The notes under the pieces: generated by a model
What the model saw: only the letters and a program-made list of their open reading frames with translations
Told to the model about the DNA's origin: nothing
Databases searched by the model: none
Shown here: one piece after another, positions 1 through 8,821 of the stretch
How the letters are laid out: the number at the start of each line of letters is the position of its first letter
Position numbering within the stretch: position 1 is the stretch's first letter
Assembly (NCBI RefSeq): GCF_016907235.1
Contig: NZ_JAFBBO010000001.1
Span: 2,108,001 to 2,172,000, forward strand
From: Oerskovia jenensis
GTDB taxonomy: Bacteria > Actinomycetota > Actinomycetes > Actinomycetales > Cellulomonadaceae
Reading direction: 5' to 3'
Length of the DNA stretch: 64,000 nt
Position numbers and translations under genes: made by a program

Positions 1-1091
1 GGATCGACGTCGAGGACATACCCCGTCGCAGGAGTCAGGCTGTAGATGATGTCTTCAACAACGTGGGGCGACAGCACCGCCCCGTGTACCTGGACACCAT
101 CCGTCGCGCGGCCCAGCACCGTGATGCTCAGCTCGTTGGCCCCGCACGGGCAGTCCGCGGAGGCCACGACCTCGTCCCCCGTGTCGTACCGCAGCAGGGG
201 GCGAGAGTAGAGGTTCAGCGGGGTCACGACGAGTTTTCCCCGGGATCCGTGCTCCAAGGGCGTCAGCCCGTGGGACGTCTCCACCTCGGCATAGTTCGAT
301 GCTGCGAGCAGGTGCAGACGGTCCATCGAGCACGCCGCTGCCAGCGTTCCCGTCTCGGTGCTCCCGTAGCTGGAGTCGAAGACACGGGCGCCCCACCACG
401 CGCCGAGGCGTGCCCGCATCGCGGGCACGCTGACCTCGCCGAGAAGGTTGATCGTGCGGACCGACCCACTCAGTTCGGCAAGGAGTCCGCGCTGCTGGAG
501 CAGCCGTGTGAGCTGGAGCGCAACCCCCGGTGCCATGAATACCACCGTTGGCCGTAGCGTTCGCCACAGGCCGATCACGCGCTCCCAGTCAGAGATGCCC
601 GTGGCGAACGGATAGGCACGTGCGTGCGGTACATCCAGGTACTCGCACACCGAGGCGACCAGGTCACCGACTGGGACGATGTCGGACGGGAGCAGGCTGA
701 GTGCTCGCTCGTCCTTCGAGAGCAGTTCACGCCATGCCGACGCGACAGAGACGACGTTCCAGATCACGTCGTCGGCGAGCCTCGGTGTCGGGGTCCCCGT
801 CCCGGTCGTCCCAGTCGTCTCGTAGTACTTAGCACTTGATTCCAGACCTGTCGCAACGAAATGCCAGGGCTCTGCCCGCAGCCGCGTCTTGGCCGTGACC
901 GGCAGTTCGGTGAACGCCTGCCAGCTGTACGGGCCGAATCCCCGGTAGGCTGGTGACTCCGCCGCCCGCTCCCACAGCTTCCCCATCTTCTGGTCGTAGA
1001 AGCCGTCGGACACGGAAGAGGCGCGGATCTCGTCGTACTCGCGCTGGGCGTCGAATAGCGTGGTCAGTCGTTCGCGGGTGTTGATGAGCAT
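1..1091 (-). CDS. PaaK-type adenylate-forming enzyme (C-terminus beyond window)
   Basis: Partial gene; the reading frame is open to the window edge (about 363 codons visible). It resembles phenylacetate-CoA ligase-like AMP-binding enzymes, which activate a carboxylic acid as an acyl-adenylate. Visible motifs are the Gly/Thr-rich ATP loop YYETTGTTGTGTP near residue 100, DSSYGSTETG near 235, RYDTGDEV near 300, a CPCG cysteine pair typical of PaaK relatives, and GRATDGVQVHG before the C-terminal subdomain. The ATG at 1091 shares one base with the stop codon of the upstream ATP-grasp gene (TGATG), so translation is probably coupled. It is the last visible gene of a five-gene operon. Its substrate cannot be told from sequence. 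Confidence 0.85.
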   Translation of the reverse strand, partial: MLINTRERLTTLFDAQREYDEIRASSVSDGFYDQKMGKLWERAAESPAYRGFGPYSWQAFTELPVTAKTRLRAEPWHFVATGLESSAKYYETTGTTGTGTPTPRLADDVIWNVVSVASAWRELLSKDERALSLLPSDIVPVGDLVASVCEYLDVPHARAYPFATGISDWERVIGLWRTLRPTVVFMAPGVALQLTRLLQQRGLLAELSGSVRTINLLGEVSVPAMRARLGAWWGARVFDSSYGSTETGTLAAACSMDRLHLLAASNYAEVETSHGLTPLEHGSRGKLVVTPLNLYSRPLLRYDTGDEVVASADCPCGANELSITVLGRATDGVQVHGAVLSPHVVEDIIYSLTPATGYVLDVD

Positions 1092-2479
1092 CAGATTCTC
1101 CTCGTCTCGTCGACGGGTGCATGGAAGATGCAGCCCACGTGAGAGCCGTCTCCGAGGTACCGGATGTCCTGCTCGCGGTCGAGGACGCCCTTGACGAAGC
1201 CGCCGCTGAGGCCTGCGTCCGTGACGAAAAGGCCCCAGTGCAGGAAGCACCCCGCCGACCGGTGCTCGTTGTCCGTGGGGTCGAGAAGCGGGAAGCGCTC
1301 CGCGACGGAGGGCACACGGCGTTGCACCACGTAGCCGCCCAGCACGGCGGTGCGTACGAGTTGCGCCCACTCGTCATCTTCGGTCATCCAGCCAGCAACT
1401 ACCCCGCGTCCGGCGTGACCGATGCTCGGCTTCAGGACGAGCTCGCGGCGCTCGCGCATGACATGCTCGGCGAGCGACCCGGTCCCGTCACAAGCACGCT
1501 GGTCGGCACCGGTCATCGACCGGGTCCACGGCACAAGCCGGTCTATCACCCCGAGCTCGGCAGGAGAGAAAGCGTGCTTGTTCTCCTCGTCGCTCAGCAT
1601 CGCGAAGCAAGCCTTGGACCCAAAGAGGTCGGAGTTCAGCGGCGAGAATAGGAACACGTCACCCCGGGCCACCGCATGTGCAAGGGGGCGGAGTGCATCG
1701 GCGCTGTGCTCTCCCTCGGCCAGAGTCTTCAGCAGAAACGTCCGATACACGACATCCACGCGCACCCCCTGCAGATGGACGCCATCGGTGCGGATCTCCA
1801 GGTCCGAGAGCTTCCCTGCCACCACCGTGAACCCGAGGTCTTGCAGCAGACCGGTAAACAAGGAGGCATCGACGATGAACGGCTCGGTCAACCAGCCGAC
1901 CAGGGCCACGACCGGTGGGTCGTCAGGGTCTCGACCCGTGAGTTTCAGGAGCGTGTCGGCGAGCAGGGCCATTGGGTCGCGGTAGGTGAGCCCGAGCCGT
2001 CCGGCGGCACCTGCGAACGCTGGGTCGGCGAGCACCGCACGGCAGAGCTCACCAAACTCGAACGATCCCAGCGAACTCGACGTGTTGAACTCCACGACCT
2101 GGAAGCCGTTCGGGCTCTTCACCAGGTCGGCCCGACCGACGGGCATCGGCGGGCCCGATAGGAGTTCCAGCGCAGCCGTAGCGAGCTCCCCATCCCAACC
2201 CAGCGCCCGCGCGAACGCGGTCTCGTCGCCGTCGAAGAGCCTCTTCGGCAACTCCTGCAGAAGGCGCAGGAGCGCTGGCAGGTCCTCAGCGAGTGAGGCG
2301 GTCTCCTCAGCATCGAGCACCGCAGGTCGTCCAAGCAGCGGCCTGGTGAACCACGCCCGAAACCGGTCGTACTCCGGGCGCTGCGGGTTGAGGGTGACGT
2401 TGTCCCTGGTCAGGGCTCTCGTAGGGGCGTTCTCCGCCACTTTGGTCAGAGGACGTTCCAAGGTCCGTGCGTCGGTCAT
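1091..2479 (-). CDS. ATP-grasp ligase, circularly permuted type
   Basis: 462 aa from an ATG at 2479 that overlaps the upstream stop as ATGA. A longer in-frame reading exists but would run into the upstream gene. An early segment has VVEFNTSSSLGSFEFGE, resembling the E-x-N metal-binding strand. A middle segment reads VALVGWLTEPF and VDVVYRTFL. A C-terminal segment reads LVLKPSIGHAGRGVVAG then GYVVQRRVP, the nucleotide-binding lysine/glycine-loop pattern. This order is that of permuted ATP-grasp proteins such as glutathionylspermidine-synthase-like enzymes, which form amide bonds through acyl-phosphates. Lying between two adenylating enzymes, it probably joins an amine to an activated acid, but donor and acceptor are unknown. 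Confidence 0.75.
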   Translation of the reverse strand: MTDARTLERPLTKVAENAPTRALTRDNVTLNPQRPEYDRFRAWFTRPLLGRPAVLDAEETASLAEDLPALLRLLQELPKRLFDGDETAFARALGWDGELATAALELLSGPPMPVGRADLVKSPNGFQVVEFNTSSSLGSFEFGELCRAVLADPAFAGAAGRLGLTYRDPMALLADTLLKLTGRDPDDPPVVALVGWLTEPFIVDASLFTGLLQDLGFTVVAGKLSDLEIRTDGVHLQGVRVDVVYRTFLLKTLAEGEHSADALRPLAHAVARGDVFLFSPLNSDLFGSKACFAMLSDEENKHAFSPAELGVIDRLVPWTRSMTGADQRACDGTGSLAEHVMRERRELVLKPSIGHAGRGVVAGWMTEDDEWAQLVRTAVLGGYVVQRRVPSVAERFPLLDPTDNEHRSAGCFLHWGLFVTDAGLSGGFVKGVLDREQDIRYLGDGSHVGCIFHAPVDETRRI

Positions 2480-3651
2480 GTGAGTGCTCCGATCTTGAAG
2501 TCGAGCTCGGCGGCGTCGCGCCACAGCACGGGAAGGACCTTGTGCGTAAGGGGATGCTGCTTGAGCTCGGTGACAACCTCGACCCGAACTGCGTCGGGGG
2601 TGTGCCGATCGCAGGCCTCAAGCTCGTTCAGACCGCGTAGGAGGGCTCGCCGGACCTCAGCCGCATCCTGGGTCCCGGTACAGCGGACGAGCACGCCCTT
2701 GACGGCGGCAGAGATGTCGGCGTCGCGGAAGAGGACGACCTGCGCATCGATGATTCCCTCCACCGACCGGGTCACCGAGAGGAGATCGCTCGTACGCACT
2801 AGGCCGCCGTACAGCTTGAAGGCGTCGTCGGCACGTCCGAGCACCTGGAACGCGTCTTCGTCGCCGCACGGGCAGGTGGCGCTCCCGATGCGGTCGCCGA
2901 GCCGGAAGCGCCACGCAGGGATCGGCCACCCTTCCCCCACCCTGGTCAGGAGCGCACCTGAGTCGTCGAGCTCAAGTTGCTGTCCAGGAAGGAGGTGCTG
3001 CAGCCCCAACCCGCAGTCCGGCCTGCTTACCCCGATGACGAAGGTCTCGATTGATCCGTAGTTGCCCCATAATCCGACGCCGGGGAACGTGGCAGCCAGA
3101 GCAGCGGCGTGTCCCGCAGTGAGCGGCTCGCCCGACCACAAGGCTGACCTCACAGGCAGGCGGATCCCACTGAGCGCCACCGCCTCGGCAAACCGGGCGA
3201 GAACGTTAGGCGCACCGGCGAGCGCGGTCACACCGAGCTCGCCGATGACGTCGGCCCAAGCCGTGAGTTCCTGCGGCGCGAGCGCGCCCATGGGGACCGT
3301 ACTGGCCTTCGAGTGCAGCGCCACTGCGTTGTAAAAGTAGTGCGCGCCCCACATCCGTCCGGGCGGGAACAGGTTGAGCAGAACGTCGTTCTCACCGAGC
3401 GGCTGCCAGGCGGCAGCAACGAGTGGCACGCCGAGGTGTGGCGCGAGTGCGATGATCTTCGGGGAACCAGTGGTGCCTCCGCTCGCGACCACGAAGCTGC
3501 CGTCGACCTCGGCTCGCTGCCAGCCTGCCGTCCTGAGTTCGGCGTAGCCCCAGGGATCAGGCCGTCCACTGTCAGGAGCGCCAGGCGGCAAGTACCGGGC
3601 GGCAGCGGATCGCAACTGATCTCTGGTCAGGGTACCGATGGTGGTCGTCAC
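2476..3651 (-). CDS. PaaK-type adenylate-forming enzyme
   Basis: 391 aa, starting at a GTG at 3651 that overlaps the upstream stop as GTGA. AMP-binding family: the ATP loop SGGTTGSPK lies near residue 60, WGNYGSIETF near 195, a CPCG motif near 260, and GRADDAFKLYGG marks the hinge to the C-terminal subdomain, which ends with HPLTHKV. It is shorter than classical PaaK (about 430 aa) but complete. It is a second, divergent copy of the enzyme type encoded at 1-1091, so the operon probably activates two different acids, or one of the two transfers rather than activates. There is no adjacent carrier protein, which argues against ordinary NRPS logic. Confidence 0.85.
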   Translation of the reverse strand: MTTTIGTLTRDQLRSAAARYLPPGAPDSGRPDPWGYAELRTAGWQRAEVDGSFVVASGGTTGSPKIIALAPHLGVPLVAAAWQPLGENDVLLNLFPPGRMWGAHYFYNAVALHSKASTVPMGALAPQELTAWADVIGELGVTALAGAPNVLARFAEAVALSGIRLPVRSALWSGEPLTAGHAAALAATFPGVGLWGNYGSIETFVIGVSRPDCGLGLQHLLPGQQLELDDSGALLTRVGEGWPIPAWRFRLGDRIGSATCPCGDEDAFQVLGRADDAFKLYGGLVRTSDLLSVTRSVEGIIDAQVVLFRDADISAAVKGVLVRCTGTQDAAEVRRALLRGLNELEACDRHTPDAVRVEVVTELKQHPLTHKVLPVLWRDAAELDFKIGALT

Positions 3652-4670
3652 TCACGTACTCCTTTCACCGACGTCGCCGCCAGGATCCGTTCACGGGTGT
3701 GCTCCTCGAGACGGGTCTCGTAGGCGCGGAAACGTGCACCGACAACCCGGTCCATCACCTCGGGGTCGTCGAACAGCGCAGAGACTGCGCCATCGAGTTC
3801 TAGCTCCGAGAGGTAGAGCTCGCCCCTCGCGTTCACTAGGACGTCGATGCAGACATATGGAAGGTCGAACCGTTCATAAACCAGGGTGACCAACTCGTGC
3901 AGCGCCTGCTCCACGTGCTGCCGGGGTCGCACGGTCGCGCCCCGACTTACGTTCGCCACATGCGACGAATCACTCGGGAGCCGGTCATAGGCGGCGACGA
4001 CCTTGCCCTCGACGGCCACGATCCGGGTGTCTGCGACCACCTCTCCGACAGACGGTTGGACGAGCATGCACGCCCCGCTGCCCGAGGCGAGCCCGAGTAC
4101 AGCGTCGAGCGTCGCGCGATCGGGGCACAGCACGCAGCCGAGCCCACGACCCCATGACGCCGGCTTGGTGAACACCGGGAACCAGTCGTCCGGGACGAGC
4201 TCCTGGTAGGAGATCCGGTCGGTGTCTCTTCCCGTCGTCACCCGAACAGAGGGGATCAACGGGACTGGGGAGTTCGCGAGTTCGACCGCAGTCGCGTACT
4301 TGTCATTGAAAAGAATCGCGTCGTCGAGCCGGATCGCGGTCCAGAAACCTAGCGCCTCGAGTGACCTGACTAGGGTCATACTGGTCCACAGATCTACATC
4401 ATGAACAGGGCCACTGCGAATATCGTAAACAATGATGTCATAAGAAGGGTCAAGCAGCCCTCCTTTCCAATATGCTGAATCCGCAGACAGCACGACATGC
4501 TCGGGAACCACGACGTCAAATGCAAGCCCGCACCGCAGCGCGACATCTCTATAAGCTGGCCAGAAAGATACTTCCTCCCACAGCCGGGACTCCGAGCTGG
4601 CCCTGTCAGGAAAGAGGTAGAGAATGCGGGCAGGTCTCGCGGAGTTCGCAATTGGGGCCATTCGAATCAC
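3648..4670 (-). CDS. ATP-grasp domain protein (RimK/D-Ala-D-Ala ligase-like)
   Basis: About 340 aa. The start is taken as GTG at 4670 because it overlaps the SDR stop as GTGA; an in-frame ATG at 4661 is the alternative. The N-terminal part (ARILYLFPDRASSESRLWEE) is a Rossmann-like pre-ATP-grasp region. The ATP-grasp core shows VFTKPASWGRGLGCVL near residue 175, with the binding lysine and glycine loop. It ends with DVLVNARGELYLSELELDGA, where the usual E-x-N metal strand reads ELELDG. The protein is therefore ATP-grasp-like with a slightly atypical catalytic end. Family members ligate amino acids or peptides through acyl-phosphates. Parts of this gene are clearly richer in A/T than the flanking chromosome. 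Confidence 0.75.
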   Translation of the reverse strand: MIRMAPIANSARPARILYLFPDRASSESRLWEEVSFWPAYRDVALRCGLAFDVVVPEHVVLSADSAYWKGGLLDPSYDIIVYDIRSGPVHDVDLWTSMTLVRSLEALGFWTAIRLDDAILFNDKYATAVELANSPVPLIPSVRVTTGRDTDRISYQELVPDDWFPVFTKPASWGRGLGCVLCPDRATLDAVLGLASGSGACMLVQPSVGEVVADTRIVAVEGKVVAAYDRLPSDSSHVANVSRGATVRPRQHVEQALHELVTLVYERFDLPYVCIDVLVNARGELYLSELELDGAVSALFDDPEVMDRVVGARFRAYETRLEEHTRERILAATSVKGVRE

Positions 4671-5419
4671 CGACCCAGGAGCGCGCCGCCGTTGACGCTC
4701 AGCACCTGGCCGGTCACCCACGACGCCTCGTCCGACGCGAGGAAGGCCACGGCCCCAGCGATGTCCTCCGGGGTTCCGGCACGTCCGACGAGCGTCTGCG
4801 CCACAAGGCTCTCGTGCCGTGTCGAGCGTCCGGATTCGTCGAAGAACTCGGTATCCTGGACATAGCCGGGTGCAACGGCATTGACGGTAATACCGTGCGG
4901 CCCCCCGCGCGCCGCGAGCTCGAGGCTCCACGCAACGAGGCCAGCCTTCGCCGCACCGTAGGCACCACCACCACCGCGTTGACCTGCAATCGAACTGATG
5001 TTGACCACACGCCCGCCCGGCCGGGACAGCGAGGGCCACAGCGCCTCGGTCAACATCATCGCGGACAGGAGATTTTGCTCTAGAAGGCTGCGGAACCTGT
5101 CAAAGGTGGCCTCGAGCCCCGCGGCAGGCGGCCCGCCGACCCCACCGGCGTTGTTCACGAGGACGTCGATCTCCCGCCCGGCGAGGGCATCGACGACGCC
5201 CAGCACTCCGGCTGGATCGGTGAGATCGACGGGGATGGCATGCATGACCCCGGATGCGCTCTCCTCCACGGCGCGCGCCAGGACGTCCGGCCGACGACCG
5301 AGGATGTACGTCTCGGCTCCGTCCGCGAGGAATCGTCTGGCAATGGCACGGCCCATTCCCGTGCCGCCTCCCGTCACGACGACGATGCGCGATTCTTTCA
5401 AACTGCTTCTTGCTGACAC
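4667..5419 (-). CDS. Short-chain dehydrogenase/reductase (SDR)
   Basis: 250 aa from a GTG at 5419 preceded by a strong GGGGGGAG ribosome-binding site; longer readings upstream have no such site. It is a classical NAD(P)-dependent SDR: TGGGTGMG nucleotide loop near residue 17, NNAGG near 90, catalytic NISSIAG and YGAAK near 135-155, and a C-terminal GQVLSVNGG. It is the first gene of the five-gene operon and overlaps the ATP-grasp gene by four bases. It probably oxidises or reduces a hydroxyl/keto group of the pathway product or a precursor. Its similarity to FabG-type enzymes does not fix the substrate. Confidence 0.85.
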   Translation of the reverse strand: MSARSSLKESRIVVVTGGGTGMGRAIARRFLADGAETYILGRRPDVLARAVEESASGVMHAIPVDLTDPAGVLGVVDALAGREIDVLVNNAGGVGGPPAAGLEATFDRFRSLLEQNLLSAMMLTEALWPSLSRPGGRVVNISSIAGQRGGGGAYGAAKAGLVAWSLELAARGGPHGITVNAVAPGYVQDTEFFDESGRSTRHESLVAQTLVGRAGTPEDIAGAVAFLASDEASWVTGQVLSVNGGALLGR

Positions 5420-5973
5420 CAAGTCACTCCCCCCTGCCACAGCGATATGGACGCAGAGCAGACCTGTGCGGTGTTCTCCTGCCCCGGTTGGCGACTGTAG
5501 CACCTCCATGGGGTCTGGCACGAGGCTCTCCAATTTGACCAAGCGGTAGCATTTCGGCGCCTCTTGTCGGCAGCTTCGATTCATGCTAACGATGACACCG
5601 GCGGCTCAATGCAGATACGGGAGAGGCAATAGTCTGAAGGTATCGACACCCAGGCGTGATCGCCATGAAGCGGGTCAGATTTGTGTAAGCCGAGGACGGA
5701 GGCGTTCGAGCCAGCCGTTGACCACTTCGGCCGGACAGTCGCTGGTGCGGGGCAGTCGACGACCGCGAGCGCGCCTGGCAGAACGGGTCCTCGATCGCAG
5801 GGGCACCTGGTGCTCGGGCACCGCCGCGCGGGCATGCACCCGTTTACCGACCACGACAGACTGACCTCTTCCAGGCATACGACGGCAGCATCACCCCCGT
5901 CAGGGTCTTTCTCGATGGACTGGGGTAGGAACCGGAGACGGGCGGCGGCAAGGTCCGGCCGTAGAGTGTTGAC
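5420..5973. other. Intergenic region upstream of the biosynthetic operon
   Basis: About 550 bp between the SDR start and the small regulator. I see no convincing gene. Short open frames exist on both strands but lack a good start, family motifs or a consistent ribosome-binding site. A short plus-strand stretch near 5860-5930 (FQAYDGSITPVRVFLDGLG then stop) could be the tail of a decayed gene, but nothing upstream supports it. The region should contain the operon promoter (minus strand). Confidence 0.5.
5962..5967 (+). promoter_or_regulatory. Leaderless-type -10 element
   Basis: TAGAGT lies six bases before the ATG at 5974, so transcription would start at or next to the start codon. No Shine-Dalgarno sequence is present. 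Confidence 0.5.
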
Positions 5974-6285
5974 ATGCCCCGCCGCAGCCAGGAGTACCGC
6001 ACCCCTCGTGACTGGCTCGCGGAGGGTGATTGGCCCGAGGGCACCTTCACCGCTGACGCGCCGACCGCGGTCGCATACGCGGTGGAGATCGCGCGCCGCT
6101 TAGGGTGCAGTCTCGAAGGCCAGACCAAGACCAGCTTGGCTCGACAGGCTGGCCTCGAGCGCACCACCATCTACGACCTCCTAGCCGGACGCACCTGGCC
6201 GGACGCGGTCACATTGGCCAAGCTCGAGGAGGCGCTGGAGACTCGGCTGTGGCCCGACCACCCTGTGCCCCCGCTACGCTCCTAG
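5974..6285 (+). CDS. Small XRE-like helix-turn-helix regulator
   Basis: 103 aa. The second half has a helix-turn-helix of the Cro/C1 type: TKTSLARQAGLERTTIYDLLAGRTWPD (residues about 53-78) followed by a helix over TLAKLEEALETRLWP, as in XRE domains. The N-terminal half is rich in aromatic residues and has no assigned domain. It is transcribed away from the SDR operon and towards the integrase genes, which point at it from the other strand. Small XRE proteins of this kind often control excision or cargo of integrative elements; that role here is inferred from position only. Confidence 0.7.
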   Translation: MPRRSQEYRTPRDWLAEGDWPEGTFTADAPTAVAYAVEIARRLGCSLEGQTKTSLARQAGLERTTIYDLLAGRTWPDAVTLAKLEEALETRLWPDHPVPPLRS

Positions 6286-6420
6286 CCCTTGCGGCCGTAC
6301 CCCACGGTCGCAGGAGCCAACGTGATCGCAGGTTGCGGGTGTACGCACACCCCATGACCGGGCCATCCGACCAGCGGATCGCACCCTGGTGCAGGACCGG
6401 CACCCCGGGCGGCCGCGCAC

Positions 6421-6777
6421 TCAGTTCGGCGATTGCCCCAAGTCAGGTTGTGAGCGAGGGGCAATGCCAGCGACCGGCGTAGTGACCCGTACGGTCGCCT
6501 CGCCGTCGGGCCCGAGGGGTTCGAGCACGAAGAGCACGCACCTGCCCAGGCTGATGCCGGCGGTCAGTCCATCGAGGTGGTCATAGCTGCCCCAAGCGAC
6601 AACCTCGATCGGGGTGTGGTCACGGCGCAGCCCGCGTTGCGGCGCGGAGCCCCCGATTCCGGGACGGCGCACGACGGTGGCCCGGGCGTCCGGGGGAACC
6701 CGCAGGCGGTACACCGCGCCCGAGTAGGTTGTGATGTCCCACACACCGGTCTGCTCGGGGTCGATTCGCTCGATCAC
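6421..6777 (-). CDS. Small hypothetical protein coupled to the integrase
   Basis: 118 aa. The GTG start at 6777 overlaps the integrase stop (GTGA), which is why this short reading is preferred over a longer one running into the integrase. The N-terminus (IDPEQTGVWDITTYSGAVYRLRVPPDARATVVRRPG) looks like a small beta-rich domain and ends near SLGRCVLFVLEPLGPDGEATVRVTTPVAGI. I do not recognise the family. No membrane segment or catalytic motif is visible. Being third in a recombinase/excisionase operon, it is presumably part of the mobile-element module. Confidence 0.6.
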   Translation of the reverse strand: MIERIDPEQTGVWDITTYSGAVYRLRVPPDARATVVRRPGIGGSAPQRGLRRDHTPIEVVAWGSYDHLDGLTAGISLGRCVLFVLEPLGPDGEATVRVTTPVAGIAPRSQPDLGQSPN

Positions 6778-8486
6778 GGGATCCGCCCAACCACCGCGAC
6801 GCGTTCGCTGGAGGCCCAAGCCCAAGCGTCCTCCCAGCCGGTCCAGATCCGCCTGGCGTCCGCGGAATGCGTGACGCCGGCATAGTGGTTGATCAGGATG
6901 GTGTGGTCATGCCCGGCCAGCTCGGCGACGTCGAGGAGGTTCATCCCCGACCGTAGGAGCCAGGTGATGGCCCCCTTGCGCAGCCAGTGCAGTGTCAGGT
7001 TGCGCAGTTGCGGTTCAGCCGCGTGCCCCAGGACTTCGCGTACGGCAGGACGCCAGTAAGTCTCGACGTGGTTCCCCCACCTCAGCGGTCCACCGCCTGG
7101 CCCAGTGAACAGGTGGTCACGGCTGGCGTACCCTGCGGCGAGGTGAGCGTCTAGGACCTCGGCTACGGCCCGCGGGATCGGAACTTCGCGAACCTGTCCA
7201 GGTGCCCGGCCTTTCAACGAGCCCGAGTGGGCGTAGGAGGTGCCGTCTCGGGTCCCGGCGGTGTGTGCCGGGCCAGCCGAGGTTCGAAAAACCAGCCGGG
7301 GTTCAGGGCCAGAGCGGTAGTCGTCGGGGCGCAGGGCCGCATACTCGCTCGGCCGCCCGGCCGCCACCGAGGCCAGCACCAGGGCGCGGAACCGGTCCCC
7401 GACGGCGCACCCAGTGCGCGGGTCGGTGGGGCCTTGCCGGGCGATGGCTTCGGCCAAATCAATCACGGTGCCCAACGGGACAACGTTTCGTTCGTGGATG
7501 GCCATGGGTTGGGGGCGCCGGAATCCAGCCACCGAGCGGGTGCGGCCGGCGAAATGCGGGAACGGATTGCGGCCGGGTAGCAGGCCATGGTCAGCGGCGT
7601 GGTTCAGCAGCATCTGGATGGCCTTTGCAAACAACTCCTCTGTGCGGGCTGAGACCTCGGACTCGACCGGCAACAGCTCGAGTGTGTCGGCAGGCCGGGC
7701 GGGGAGACGCCCCCCGCGCCGAATGCCTGCCGCCCGGGCCCGCTGGGCATCGTCGTACCTGGTCCAGGACTGGTGCCAGGCCAGCTGGCGCTGGACGTTG
7801 AGCAGGTCTGCGCGCCGGTTGGAGTACCGGCGCAGCGAGATCGCCTCCGTGAGGTCCGGCGGCAGGATGAGTGCCACGTGCAGCGACCCGCCCTCCATCA
7901 CCCCATCCAGCTCGAGCCGCGCCCGCTTCCAGGCAACCACCTCGGGGGTGTCGTTCAGGTTCGGCTCACGGTATACCATCACGTGCTCCACGAAGGCCAA
8001 GACATTGCGCATGTTGACGTTGTGCGCGGGGCTCCACCCCGGGGCCCGCTCCGCCACCACCATCCGGATCACGTCGGCGATCGTTGCCCCCAACGGGTAC
8101 TCGCCCGCCGCGATCCTGCCGAGTAGGGCGTTGTGCGGCCCAACCACGCCCAGTGGATCGGAGTCGGAGTGTGCGGCATGGACCGGCTTAGGCAGGGCGG
8201 GCCTGGCGGAGGTCGGCGCAGTGGGTACCGGGCTACCATCCGCTGCGACGGTCCAGGACCCAGGATTGGCGCTGGCGGCGACGAGAGTGCGCAGCAGGGG
8301 TGCCAGGGCGGCGTCAGCGGCCCAGAGCGTACGGGATCGCGGGTTCTTGCCACCTGGTGCGCGCCAGCGGACCCGGACCTTGCCCGCGACAGGCAGATCG
8401 GCGAAGCCCCAGTCTGCGGGCACCGACCACGAGGTGGTGCCCTTCGACGTGGTGACCGTGACCCAGGGGCCGCTCCAGTCACTCAT
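6774..8486 (-). CDS. Tyrosine recombinase / site-specific integrase
   Basis: 570 aa, longer than typical phage integrases because of an extended N-terminal region. The C-terminal catalytic domain shows the expected residues: Arg in GRPSEYAALR (about residue 378), H-x-x-R in LHWLRKGA (about 499-502), the following histidine in LAGHDHT (about 525) and the tyrosine in INHYAGVT (about 533). It would catalyse integration and excision through a covalent 3'-phosphotyrosine intermediate. The gene lies just beyond the 3' end of tRNA-Arg(ACG) and overlaps its neighbours on both sides by four bases, forming an excisionase-integrase-partner operon. A tRNA 3' end is a common attachment site for such enzymes. 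Confidence 0.9.
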   Translation of the reverse strand: MSDWSGPWVTVTTSKGTTSWSVPADWGFADLPVAGKVRVRWRAPGGKNPRSRTLWAADAALAPLLRTLVAASANPGSWTVAADGSPVPTAPTSARPALPKPVHAAHSDSDPLGVVGPHNALLGRIAAGEYPLGATIADVIRMVVAERAPGWSPAHNVNMRNVLAFVEHVMVYREPNLNDTPEVVAWKRARLELDGVMEGGSLHVALILPPDLTEAISLRRYSNRRADLLNVQRQLAWHQSWTRYDDAQRARAAGIRRGGRLPARPADTLELLPVESEVSARTEELFAKAIQMLLNHAADHGLLPGRNPFPHFAGRTRSVAGFRRPQPMAIHERNVVPLGTVIDLAEAIARQGPTDPRTGCAVGDRFRALVLASVAAGRPSEYAALRPDDYRSGPEPRLVFRTSAGPAHTAGTRDGTSYAHSGSLKGRAPGQVREVPIPRAVAEVLDAHLAAGYASRDHLFTGPGGGPLRWGNHVETYWRPAVREVLGHAAEPQLRNLTLHWLRKGAITWLLRSGMNLLDVAELAGHDHTILINHYAGVTHSADARRIWTGWEDAWAWASSERVAVVGRIP

Positions 8487-8821
8487 CGAACCACCTCACC
8501 AAGCGCCGCGCGGGTGAAGTAGGGGGCGCCGTCAATCAGCACGAACGCTGGTAGGCGGGCGGGCGCCTGCGTGGCCCAGTGCCGGACGATGGCGGCCGGG
8601 TATCCCAGTGCGGCCCCGGCCGAATTGGCGTCCAGCAGGTCGGCTGGAACGGCCGGAGGGGGCACGGCAGGTTGGGAGGCAGGGACGGAGCGTGCGCACA
8701 GTTCGCGGTAGGGAGCCAAGGGCTTTCGCACCCAGCCCTGCAGGGCACCGCCCCGGGGAGCTGGACGGAGGCTGCGCATGTCGGAGCGGCGCACCACGAG
8801 GGAGGAGATGGGCGATGTCAT
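8483..8821 (-). CDS. Excisionase-like DNA-binding protein
   Basis: 112 aa from an ATG at 8821; its stop overlaps the integrase start as ATGA. The C-terminal half resembles a winged-helix excisionase/MerR-like fold: DLLDANSAGAALGYPAAIVRHW, then a short linker, then AFVLIDGAPYFTRAALGEVV, matching the usual layout of recognition helix, wing and final helix. The N-terminal 50 residues are proline-rich and unassigned. Position and coupling suggest it directs the neighbouring integrase, as Xis-type proteins do. A longer in-frame extension runs through the tRNA-Arg gene and is not credible. Confidence 0.65.
   Translation of the reverse strand: MTSPISSLVVRRSDMRSLRPAPRGGALQGWVRKPLAPYRELCARSVPASQPAVPPPAVPADLLDANSAGAALGYPAAIVRHWATQAPARLPAFVLIDGAPYFTRAALGEVVR

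Noticed and set aside
5581-5878. Short minus-strand frames in the gap before the SDR
   Set aside because: No convincing start, ribosome-binding site or family motif; I kept the region as intergenic.
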